From assembly GCA_017514685.1 (NCBI GenBank), contig JAFWJN010000043.1:1-35166 (forward strand): a DNA stretch of 35,166 bases, given 5' to 3'. Shown here piece by piece: positions 7,316-14,588 of the stretch. The DNA is from Clostridia bacterium (GTDB lineage: Bacteria > Bacillota > Clostridia > Christensenellales > CAG-138). Within the stretch, counting starts at the first letter, position 1. Every line of letters begins with the position of its first letter. The translations under genes were made by a program, and so were the position numbers. The notes beneath the pieces were generated by a model. It was not told where the DNA came from and did not search any database. It saw only the letters and a list, made by a program, of their open reading frames with translations.

Positions 7316-8254
7316 TCAGACTCCCTTCTTGGAATTCTTTTCTTTGGAACGTTTGTCGTTAATGATTTTCATGTGCTCTTCTGTGATGAGAGTAACACCG
7401 TTTTCCTTCGCCCAGTCGACACACCCCTTTAAAACAAGGGGCAGGAAGACGCGGGGAACATTGAGGATCGTTTTAAGAGCTTCATCCGTGAACTTTACGG
7501 TATCATCCGCCCGGTCAGCGGCATAGCGGACAGATTCCAGGGTCTGTTTGCGGATAGCCAGCAGTTCGGAACGCATGCGCTTTGCTCTGTGGAACCAGAA
7601 GTTTTTGCTGTCGCGGTAACCGTAGTCGACCGGAAGCTTGGGGAAATCCTGCGCACGGACACCGTTGATGATCGCGTCGGAATACTTTTTCTTCATCAGG
7701 ATTTTGTCAACTCTCAAAATGAAATGCGCACCGAATTTGGAAGTGATGCCGTTGAAATCATGATACGGGGGTTCATAACCGGTCGTACAGCCTGCCTGAT
7801 CGGAGGCAGCACCGTCGAGTTCACGCATCCACGTGCATTCAATTACCTCAATCGCGTCGGAAAGGACCATAGGACGGACATCGGAAGGATCCTGTTCTTC
7901 TATCATGGACTTTTCAAGACGGAAATTGACCTTCGGCATTTTTTCTTCCGGTTTGTCTCCCGGCCAGGAAAGCTTGACTGCTTCCTTGAATGTTTTCGGA
8001 TTGTCATCCACGAAATTGATGGCACATTTCCCGGTTCTCAGAATATTCTGCGCGGTGTTGGATGAATTGCGGCACTGAAGCAGCATCGCATAGTAGTCCT
8101 TACCGGCAACATAATAAGGCTGAACCAGAGAATACGGCCCGAGTGTTGTCATCCCGCTTTCCGTAAGTGTGCTGATCAGAACGGTCGGCATCGGGAAGAA
8201 CAGGGAAGTCTGGTAGAAGTTGTCAACGATCCGCAGGTTTTCAAAACTGCTCAT
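7316..8254 (-). CDS. Flavin-reductase-like split-barrel protein with PCP_red-like C-terminus
   Basis: A 312-residue protein. Residues 1-200 look like the FMN-binding split barrel of the flavin-reductase-like (DIM6/NTAB) family: PMPTVLISTL near the start, then GPYSLVQPYY, and CRNSSNTAQNILRTGKCAINFV, the usual N/T-rich FMN-phosphate region followed by a strand. The last 60 residues (from about 250) follow the pattern F-T-x-EAL-x-x-(I/L)-x-x-VP-x(8)-(V/L)-x-x-(C/E)-x-x-WA-x-x-x-GV-x-x-IT of the protochlorophyllide-reductase-associated (PCP_red) domain. The ATG at 8254 is chosen because GGAGG lies eight bases before it; an ATG five codons upstream overlaps that ribosome site. Its position suggests it serves the same pathway as the bilin-reductase-like gene. 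Confidence 0.6.
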   Translation of the reverse strand: MSSFENLRIVDNFYQTSLFFPMPTVLISTLTESGMTTLGPYSLVQPYYVAGKDYYAMLLQCRNSSNTAQNILRTGKCAINFVDDNPKTFKEAVKLSWPGDKPEEKMPKVNFRLEKSMIEEQDPSDVRPMVLSDAIEVIECTWMRELDGAASDQAGCTTGYEPPYHDFNGITSKFGAHFILRVDKILMKKKYSDAIINGVRAQDFPKLPVDYGYRDSKNFWFHRAKRMRSELLAIRKQTLESVRYAADRADDTVKFTDEALKTILNVPRVFLPLVLKGCVDWAKENGVTLITEEHMKIINDKRSKEKNSKKGV

Positions 8255-8294
8255 GAAATAATCCTCCATTTCATCAATCTATCTGAATCCGCGC

Positions 8295-8816
8295 TTAAAG
8301 GAGCGGGTCGAGAACGGAAAAGAGTTCCTCTTCGGAGACACCGGCAAGACACCAGGTCATAAGGGACTCAGTCAGAAAAACAGCCAGAAAGGATGCGTTT
8401 GCTTTTCCGGAATCAGATAAAATCTTTTCCAGTGGTTCTGACAGCTGACGGCGGAGCATCGGATGACGGTCACGCGCGACAGAGGAGAAGATACGGATTG
8501 CATCCGGATCGGAAAACAGTTTCTGATGAGAATGCACAAACGATGAAAGACCTTTATATTCGGAATGGAGAAGACTTCTCGCGTCTCCCGACTCGGGAGC
8601 AATCAGCATTTCACTGAGAGCAATATTCCAGTCCTCCATCATAAAAGCGGCAATCAGGTGTTCTTTGGAAGGAAAATAATTATAAACGGTACCAACGCCA
8701 ACGCCGCAGGCGGAAGCAATTCCCCTGACCGTGATTTGTCCGTATCCGAGCTGATTGACCTGAAGACGGGCTTCCGCCATTAATTTTTCACGCAGATTTT
8801 CAATGATTTTTGGCAT
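8295..8816 (-). CDS. TetR-family regulator of the bilin-reductase-like operon
   Basis: A 173-residue regulator. The N-terminal helix-turn-helix is clear: QITVRGIASACGVGVGTVYN followed by YFPSKEHL, the hallmark TetR recognition helix. The C-terminal half is a helical ligand-binding domain whose ligand cannot be read. GGAGG precedes the ATG. It is the first gene of the operon, with about 40 bp to the flavin-reductase-like gene. A perfect palindrome sits in its own leader just downstream of the -10 box, so it most likely represses its own operon until an inducer binds. Confidence 0.88.
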   Translation of the reverse strand: MPKIIENLREKLMAEARLQVNQLGYGQITVRGIASACGVGVGTVYNYFPSKEHLIAAFMMEDWNIALSEMLIAPESGDARSLLHSEYKGLSSFVHSHQKLFSDPDAIRIFSSVARDRHPMLRRQLSEPLEKILSDSGKANASFLAVFLTESLMTWCLAGVSEEELFSVLDPLL

Positions 8817-8878
8817 ATAGGCCTCCGGAGAAGTTGCAAAAACACATGATATGCAAAAGGATTACATGTGGTGAAATT

Positions 8879-8896
8879 ATATGAACGTGTTCATAT
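8879..8896. promoter_or_regulatory. Probable TetR operator (perfect palindrome)
   Basis: ATATGAAC and GTTCATAT form a perfect 8-bp inverted repeat with a 2-bp centre. It begins three bases downstream of the -10 box of the TetR operon, where a bound repressor would block transcription. Confidence 0.7.
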
Positions 8897-8898
8897 GA

Positions 8899-8926
8899 AT
8901 TATATCATGGCAGTATTGTTTGTCAA
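8899..8926 (-). promoter_or_regulatory. Consensus promoter of the TetR / bilin-reductase-like operon
   Basis: Minus-strand TTGACA (8926-8921) and TATAAT (8904-8899), both perfect consensus, with a 16-bp spacer. Such a strong promoter next to a palindromic operator suits a tightly repressed, inducible operon. Confidence 0.8.
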
Positions 8927-8972
8927 TGAAGTACTGAAGAAAAGAAGCCGGTTTTCAGGAAATGAAACAAAG

Positions 8973-9018
8973 AAAAATGACCATCCCGGTACAGGAAAAA
9001 CATGCCGGAGATGGTCAT
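8973..9018 (-). terminator. Terminator of the fak-plsX operon
   Basis: Minus-strand ATGACCAT pairs with ATGGTCAT, with an inner CCGG/CCGG pairing, and the stem is followed by TTTTTC. It lies 18 bp past the plsX stop codon. Confidence 0.75.
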
Positions 9019-9035
9019 AGAAATCAAAGAACAAA

Positions 9036-10082
9036 TTACTCCTTCTGGGAAGGTTTAGACGGAAGAGAAGATTCGCGCGGAATCAGGGCAATCTCGTCCC
9101 GGATGCGGACGGTCATACCGTTTTCCTGCATGCGGTAAGCCTGCTCGATGCACTTGGAGACCGCTATCTCATTGCTGGAACCGTGACCCTTAACAACGAT
9201 TTTCGAACATCCTAACAGAACGCTTCCGCCGTAGTTACGGTAATCCATGAACTGCTTTTCTTCCAGGAACATCCGTTTTAACAGCAGCGCTCCGAGTTTG
9301 TAGAGGGGTTTTGAAAGGAGATCTTTTTTCAGCTTTTTCAGCAATTCAAGGGAAGTCCCTTCCGCTGATTTGATTAACACATTACCGGAAAAACCGTCAG
9401 TGACGATCAGATCATAGTTTCCGGAAAGAAGATCTCGGCTTTCCATGTTTCCGGAGAAGCAGATGTTCGGAAGAGCGGCAAGCGCAGGATAGGCGGCTTT
9501 GCGAAGTTCATCGCCTTTCTCTGCTTCCGTACCGATGTTCAGCAGTGCAACGCGAGGCTTTTCAATTCCGTATGCACACTGAAGATAGATGCTCCCCATG
9601 ATGGCGAACTGCTCCAGCATCTGCACGGAAACATCCACGTTAGCGCCGCTGTCGCAAACTCCGACAATTCCTCCGTTCATAGTGGGGAGCAAAGGACAGA
9701 ATGCGGGGCGCTTGATGCCGTGAATTCTCCCGATGCGAAGGGTCGCCGCAGCGACCAGGGCGCCGGTTGAACCGACCGAGACCAGTCCATGAACCGATTC
9801 GTCAGTTCGGACCAGTTCCACGGCTTTCATGAGGGAACTGTCTTTTTTCGCTTTGATCGCCTGCGTCGGAACCTCATCGCATCCGATGATTTCAGGCGCA
9901 TGCACTACGGACAGCCTGGAGGAATCGTATTCTTTTCCGATGAGTGCATTCCGGATCAACGATTCGTCACCGGTCAGGGTCAGTTCCAGATCGGGAAATT
10001 GTTTCAGAGCCAGCAAGGCTCCGTTCACGTTTGCATCCGGACTGTGATCACCGCCGAAGCAGTCTACTGCAAGTCGTATCAT
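9036..10082 (-). CDS. plsX: PlsX, acyl-ACP:phosphate acyltransferase
   Basis: A 348-residue enzyme with the PlsX opening AVDCFGGDHSPD (usually AVDAMGGD) and the conserved GSTGAL and DSGANVD motifs, plus SGNVLIKSAEG. It interconverts acyl-ACP and acyl-phosphate at the membrane surface; acyl-phosphate feeds PlsY in phospholipid synthesis. It starts with a four-base ATGA overlap with the GNAT gene, with GGAGG as ribosome site, and is the last gene of the operon tetR-fakA-fakB-GNAT-plsX. The usual fabD/acpP companions are absent. Grouping PlsX with FakA/FakB puts both routes to acyl-phosphate under one promoter. Confidence 0.93.
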   Translation of the reverse strand: MIRLAVDCFGGDHSPDANVNGALLALKQFPDLELTLTGDESLIRNALIGKEYDSSRLSVVHAPEIIGCDEVPTQAIKAKKDSSLMKAVELVRTDESVHGLVSVGSTGALVAAATLRIGRIHGIKRPAFCPLLPTMNGGIVGVCDSGANVDVSVQMLEQFAIMGSIYLQCAYGIEKPRVALLNIGTEAEKGDELRKAAYPALAALPNICFSGNMESRDLLSGNYDLIVTDGFSGNVLIKSAEGTSLELLKKLKKDLLSKPLYKLGALLLKRMFLEEKQFMDYRNYGGSVLLGCSKIVVKGHGSSNEIAVSKCIEQAYRMQENGMTVRIRDEIALIPRESSLPSKPSQKE

Positions 10083-11209
10083 TTGTTGTCCTCCAGCTTT
10101 TTGACATAGGAGCGGCGGCGTTTATGAGGAACTGCCACGAACCGTTTCCATTGGTTCTGAATCGCATAATTGTCTTCCAGATTCAGATTGGTTTCAGCAT
10201 ATTCAATGCCGTCCTCCCGGAGCATTTTTTCCAGAGCAGCGGAAATCGCGACGCTGATCCCCCGGTTGGCCCAGGCAGGATCGATGCCGATCAGTCCGAG
10301 ATCGATGATCTTCGGGTGCCGGATTGCTTTTAGAATACGGATGATCGCGGCAGGAGTGAGATGCCCTCTGGAGGGCTGGACCGCTCTGGCAATGGACGGG
10401 AAGCAGATTCCGAGACAAACGATATTGTCGTTCTCATCCAGAAGCACTGCGACATGCTCAAGATCGATGATCAGACGGAAATTATCGATCATCAGCTTTT
10501 TCATGCCGTCCGTGAACGGAACGGTGCCGTACAGAAGATCGTAGGATTTGTCTAGAAGTTCAAACAGCTCGTCGGCATATTTGTTCAGAAAGTCATTGAC
10601 GTTTTTAGCCGGACCGAAATGAAGCTTATAGCGGGCCATAAGCTTTTCCGTTACGCGGGCAAGAGCTCCGTCGTTTTTTTCGGGCGGATAGATTTTGCTT
10701 TCTGTCCAGTCGACTTCCTTGACATAACCCCTGTTTTCAATCAGGGTCTGATAATAATCCGCGTTATATTGCTCCTCAAACGTAGAAAGCTGGTCAAACC
10801 CCTCTACCAGCAGGCCTTCTCGTTCCAGATCGGAAAATCCGAGCGGACCGACAACCGTATCCATGCCTTTTTTCCGGGCCCAGCACTCTACCGCTTCAAA
10901 CAGCGCATCCGCGACTTCCTGATCGTTGATCGCGTCAAACCTGGTAAAGCGAACCCGCTTTTCGCCGTTTTTAGCGTTTGCCGCTTTCTGAAGGATTCCG
11001 GAAATGCGGCCGACGATACGGCCGTCCCGGTACGCGTTGTAATAGACTGCTTCGCAGGTGTCATTGTAGACATAATCCTTGCGGAAAATCTTCTTTTCAT
11101 CTCCGTAAAGAGGGGGAACGAAGCAGGGATTGCCGCTGTACAGATCAAGAGGAAAATTTAAAAACCTCCGCTGTTCTTTTTTTGTAGTTGCTTCGCGAAT
11201 TTCGATCAT
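10079..11209 (-). CDS. GNAT-like acyltransferase in the fatty-acid operon
   Basis: A 376-residue protein of a GNAT-like family seen in many bacteria, with the opening EIREATTKKEQRRFLNFPLDLY, then NPCFVPPLYGDE, a central GPLGFSDLEREGLLVEG, and a second acetyltransferase-like half containing GLIGIDPAWANRGI before the AETNLNLEDNYAIQNQW end. It lies between fakB (six-base gap) and plsX (four-base overlap), so it is probably translated with them. The context suggests an acyl-group donor, possibly acyl-ACP or acyl-CoA, but the acceptor is unknown. A role in N-acylation of an amine or in lipid modification is speculative. Confidence 0.7.
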   Translation of the reverse strand: MIEIREATTKKEQRRFLNFPLDLYSGNPCFVPPLYGDEKKIFRKDYVYNDTCEAVYYNAYRDGRIVGRISGILQKAANAKNGEKRVRFTRFDAINDQEVADALFEAVECWARKKGMDTVVGPLGFSDLEREGLLVEGFDQLSTFEEQYNADYYQTLIENRGYVKEVDWTESKIYPPEKNDGALARVTEKLMARYKLHFGPAKNVNDFLNKYADELFELLDKSYDLLYGTVPFTDGMKKLMIDNFRLIIDLEHVAVLLDENDNIVCLGICFPSIARAVQPSRGHLTPAAIIRILKAIRHPKIIDLGLIGIDPAWANRGISVAISAALEKMLREDGIEYAETNLNLEDNYAIQNQWKRFVAVPHKRRRSYVKKLEDNK

Positions 11210-11215
11210 ATCCGG

Positions 11216-12085
11216 TTACCTGTGGATCGCATGGAAGCAGATTCCGACGCCGTTGGGACCGCAGTGGCCTCCGGTTGTCGGATTGACAACGACCGCCTCA
11301 ACATTCAGATCATCGCCGTATTTCTCCTTCAGACGGGAAACGATGGCTTCCGCAATTTCCGGAGCGTCCGTATTTCCCACGATCACGCGGTGATCACGGA
11401 TATTGTCACCCAGCTCTTCCACATATCGGAGAAGGCGGGCAATTGCACGTTCTCTGCCGCGTTCGCTGCCGATCGAGACCATTTTTCCTTCGGAATTCAT
11501 ATAGATGATCGGACGGACGCCGAGCAGGGTGCCCATCGTGGCGGTCAGGCCGGAAACACGTCCGCTGTGTTTGAAAAATTTCAGATCGTCTGCAAAGAAA
11601 TAGATCGCAAATCTGTCGACTTCGGTCTCCGCCCATTTCAGAATCTCTTCCACCGGCTTGCCGTTCAGAACCATATCCCCGACTTCCAGGGCAATGTTCA
11701 GACTGATGATCGTAATGCCTTTGGTATCGATCTCGTAGAATTTGCGTTCCGGAAACCGGCTCTTCAGTTCGCTGACAGCCTGATCCATGGCATCAAAGGT
11801 GGCGGTCATTGCACGGGAAAAATGCACGTACAGAATATCATCCCCGGCAGCGAAGACCGGTTCGAAGATCTCGAGGTATTTTTCACGGCTGATCGCGCTG
11901 GTGTTGGGAATCGTTCCCTTGCGGAGAAGATCATAGAAGGCATGGGAATCGAACGACTCGAAATCCTCATAGGGGTATACTGTTTTTCCATCGATGGAGT
12001 AGGGCATGCTGATCAGAGAGTAGCCGTATTTGGCGGCGATCTCCGGCGTGACGTCGCAGTCGGTATCGGTAAACAGTTTCAACAT
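11216..12085 (-). CDS. FakB-type DegV family fatty-acid-binding protein
   Basis: A 289-residue DegV-fold protein. It has the family opening FTDTDCDVTPE, a TSAIS motif, the ILYVHFSRAMTAT segment that usually reads SSGLSGT, and a C-terminal HCGPNGVGICF that lines the lipid pocket. FakB presents a bound exogenous fatty acid to the kinase FakA. The gene follows fakA after 14 bp, which strongly supports a FakA/FakB pair. Fatty-acid preference cannot be read from the sequence. Confidence 0.88.
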   Translation of the reverse strand: MLKLFTDTDCDVTPEIAAKYGYSLISMPYSIDGKTVYPYEDFESFDSHAFYDLLRKGTIPNTSAISREKYLEIFEPVFAAGDDILYVHFSRAMTATFDAMDQAVSELKSRFPERKFYEIDTKGITIISLNIALEVGDMVLNGKPVEEILKWAETEVDRFAIYFFADDLKFFKHSGRVSGLTATMGTLLGVRPIIYMNSEGKMVSIGSERGRERAIARLLRYVEELGDNIRDHRVIVGNTDAPEIAEAIVSRLKEKYGDDLNVEAVVVNPTTGGHCGPNGVGICFHAIHR

Positions 12086-12099
12086 AGTTAGCCTCTTTC

Positions 12100-13758
12100 T
12101 TACTCTAAAATAAGAATATAGTCATATATCGGCTGACCGCCGTCCAGAAGAATGACCTCGGTCAGAGGATAAGCGTGTTCAAGCGCTTCTTTCAGCTTTT
12201 CCGATTGATCAGGATCAGCTTCCGAACCGCAGACCAGAAGAAGCACGCCATAGTCTTCCGCATGAAGAGCGGAAGACAGAGCGATTGCAGCCTCTGTTGC
12301 GGTTGCAGCATCGGAATAGATCGTTCCATCGGAGAAACCGATATAGTCGCCTTTTTTGACAGAAACGCCGTCGCGTTCCGTGGTGCGGTTGGCTTTCGAG
12401 ACGGTACCGGTCCGGACGCTCTGCATGTTTGAGATGCACTGATCTCGAATGATGTCAGGATCATCTGAGGAAAGATCTAAAAGGGAAAGGGCAGCATAGC
12501 ACTCGCCGATCGTATGACTCGGTAAAACTATGATCCTGGCACCCGGATATAAACCGGCAGCCTGTTCAGCAGTAAGAATAATATTGCTGTTATTGGGATA
12601 CACGAAAATGACATCTGCATCCACGGAAGAAAAAGCGTCGAGAAAGCTTTCTGCAGAGGGGTTCATGCTCTGGCCGCCGTCGACAACCGCATCGGCACCG
12701 ATCGACAGGAACGTATCGCGGATCCCGTTTCCGGCGGCAACCGCGACGATCCCGTATTTCTTATGAGGACGCTTCTTATTGGTATAGTTGTTGCGAATGG
12801 TAGCCTGATGATTCTGAAGCATCATGTTTTCAATCTTCAGAGTCAGGAATTCACCGTATTCATGGCAATGAGCAAGGATCTGCTCCGGGAACATGGTATG
12901 GACATGAACCTTCAGAATGCTTCCTTCACGGAAGGCAACGACCGATTCTCCGTTGGCAATCAGCCAGTCAATCAGAGGGTTTTCATCAAACTCCGATACA
13001 TTTCCGACTTTGATTGTCTGCAGACGGAGCAGGAATTCCGTGCAGTAACCGAATTTCAGAACGGAATCTTTTGTGAATCCTTCGGTGTTGACCGCTTTGA
13101 CACGCTGGGATGAAACAGCAGGGGCAGATTGGGAGATGGAGATTCCGTCCAGAGCGTCACGCATACCTTCCGCGATATAGACGAATCCTGCGCCACCGGA
13201 ATCAACGACGCCGGCTTCTTTGAGAACGTTCAGGAGCGTTGGAGTGCGGTCAAGAGATTCCCGGAGTTCTTTGATCAGATCATCGAAATATTGTTCGAAA
13301 GAAGAATGATCGGAGATACGGGAATTTGCATATCTGACAGCATCTGAATAGACTGTGAGGATTGTACCTTCTACAGGCGTCTGGACCGCATGATAGGATT
13401 CTTCAACGCCGACTTCCATAGCGGAAGCAAACTTCCGGACGTCAGCGGTTGCTGCTCCTTCCAGACCTTTTGAAATCCCAAAGAAGATTCTGGAAAGAAT
13501 GACGCCGGAATTACCGCGCGCTCCGAGCAGCATTCCCTGTGAAATCCGCTTTGAGGTAAGACCGAGATCGTCGGTGGACTCACCTAAAAGGGAAGAAAAA
13601 CCTGCGTCAATGGTCATGAACATATTGTCACCGGTATCACCGTCCGGTATGGGAAAGACGTTTAGCTCGTTGACGACGACCCGGCTGAGATTCAGCTTGG
13701 CTGCTCCGCTTTCGATCATCTTTGCGTACAGCGTGCCGGTTAAAGAAAATGTTTCCAT
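12100..13758 (-). CDS. fakA: FakA, fatty acid kinase (DhaL/DAK2 + DegV-like)
   Basis: A 552-residue kinase. The N-terminal DhaL domain shows NVFPIPDGDTGDNM with the Mg-binding aspartates and GARGNSGVILSRI. A middle linker domain follows, and the C-terminal part has the GDYIGFSDGTIY region. FakA phosphorylates fatty acids held by FakB to give acyl-phosphate. The length matches the family. An in-frame TAG three codons upstream fixes the ATG as the first possible start; the nearest good Shine-Dalgarno (AGGAAGGG) is rather far, about 15 bases. The gene begins 38 bp after the TetR gene, in the same operon. Confidence 0.92.
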   Translation of the reverse strand: METFSLTGTLYAKMIESGAAKLNLSRVVVNELNVFPIPDGDTGDNMFMTIDAGFSSLLGESTDDLGLTSKRISQGMLLGARGNSGVILSRIFFGISKGLEGAATADVRKFASAMEVGVEESYHAVQTPVEGTILTVYSDAVRYANSRISDHSSFEQYFDDLIKELRESLDRTPTLLNVLKEAGVVDSGGAGFVYIAEGMRDALDGISISQSAPAVSSQRVKAVNTEGFTKDSVLKFGYCTEFLLRLQTIKVGNVSEFDENPLIDWLIANGESVVAFREGSILKVHVHTMFPEQILAHCHEYGEFLTLKIENMMLQNHQATIRNNYTNKKRPHKKYGIVAVAAGNGIRDTFLSIGADAVVDGGQSMNPSAESFLDAFSSVDADVIFVYPNNSNIILTAEQAAGLYPGARIIVLPSHTIGECYAALSLLDLSSDDPDIIRDQCISNMQSVRTGTVSKANRTTERDGVSVKKGDYIGFSDGTIYSDAATATEAAIALSSALHAEDYGVLLLVCGSEADPDQSEKLKEALEHAYPLTEVILLDGGQPIYDYILILE

Positions 13759-13796
13759 AAGAATCTAACTTGACCCTTCCTAAACTCTGTTGGTAG

Positions 13797-14378
13797 TTAT
13801 GCCAAAAAGGATGCGCTTCCGGAGGAAAGAATCGGAAGAAACAGTTTTGCTACTTCTTCCAGCGATAACTGCATACCACCCTGAATCCATTCCTGATATA
13901 CCGATATCATGCCGTTCATCAGAAAATCGGCATAGATACGGGAATATTTCTGCATTCCGGGAGAGATGGTCTTCATCAGGAAAGCCTGATAACGTGAGGA
14001 CAGAGAATCGCGGAGCTTCTGAAAAACAGAAGTTCCGTTATTCATTCGAAAAAGCGGAATCGTCAGATCACGATAAGCAGTAAATGCGCCGTGTACGGAT
14101 TCCAGAAATGTTTTCGGATCCTGCAAAAATCCGGAAAAGCCGGTTTGCTCCAGTGAGGAACTGATTTTCAGAACCAATTCGTTTTCCAGTTCATTACGGA
14201 TCGCGTCAATTCCTTCATAATAATTGTAGATTGTCTTGCGGTCCACATCTGCATGATCTGCGATATCAGTCACGGTGATTTCCGAAGAATCCATTTGACC
14301 GAGGAGAAGCAGATAGGCGTTGCGGATTGCCGATTTGGAGCGCAGAATACGACGATCGCTCTTTCTTTCCTTTTCCAT
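13797..14378 (-). CDS. TetR-family regulator of the fak-plsX operon
   Basis: A 193-residue regulator with the HTH EITVTDIADHADVDRKTIYN followed by YYEGIDAI. A GTG 15 codons upstream is in frame but would fall at the expected transcription start, so the ATG at 14378, eight bases after AAAGGG, is chosen. The C-terminal domain is unassigned. It is the first gene of the operon and is likely self-regulating through palindromes in its leader. By analogy with FapR, FabT and other lipid regulators, the ligand may be an acyl derivative, but that is inference. Confidence 0.85.
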   Translation of the reverse strand: MEKERKSDRRILRSKSAIRNAYLLLLGQMDSSEITVTDIADHADVDRKTIYNYYEGIDAIRNELENELVLKISSSLEQTGFSGFLQDPKTFLESVHGAFTAYRDLTIPLFRMNNGTSVFQKLRDSLSSRYQAFLMKTISPGMQKYSRIYADFLMNGMISVYQEWIQGGMQLSLEEVAKLFLPILSSGSASFLA

Positions 14379-14407
14379 TGATTGATCCCTTTGGAGTATA
14401 ATTGCGA

Positions 14408-14430
14408 AATTGTGTTTTTCCACAATTGTG
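14408..14430. promoter_or_regulatory. Probable operator of the fak TetR regulator
   Basis: AATTGTG (14408-14414) and CACAATT (14421-14427) are inverted with a 6-bp spacer, and CACAATTGTG (14421-14430) is itself a perfect 10-bp palindrome. The sites lie immediately downstream of the -10 box of the TetR-fak operon. Confidence 0.6.
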
Positions 14431-14431
14431 T

Positions 14432-14460
14432 ATTATATCTTTGCTGTGGATACAATGCAA
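14432..14460 (-). promoter_or_regulatory. Promoter of the tetR-fakAB-GNAT-plsX operon
   Basis: Minus-strand -35 TTGCAT (14460-14455) and perfect -10 TATAAT (14437-14432) with a 17-bp spacer, giving a leader of about 50 bases to the ATG at 14378. Confidence 0.7.
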
Positions 14461-14523
14461 CCTTTTTACGAAAATATACAATACCGCTGATGCGAAACAC
14501 GATGGGGAGCATCAAACAAAAGA

Positions 14524-14558
14524 TAGAAAAAAGCCGATGACACTGATCATCACCGGCT
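14524..14558 (-). terminator. Terminator of the ABC transporter gene
   Basis: Minus-strand AGCCG with CGGCT and an inner GATGA/TCATC pairing (2-base bulge) is followed by TTTTTTC. It lies about 30 bp past the ABC transporter stop codon and separates it from the fak promoter. Confidence 0.75.
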
Positions 14559-14588
14559 GTAAAAAATGAGTTGACAAGGAAAAAAGCC

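Noticed and set aside
6016-8816. The known gut bilirubin reductase system BilR/BilS
   Set aside because: No old-yellow-enzyme-type reductase or flavodoxin-like partner is present; the proteins here have different sequences and sizes.
11222-12091. A 289-aa rightward ORF opposite fakB
   Set aside because: It is an exact antisense shadow of a well-supported DegV-family gene, in an operon read the other way.
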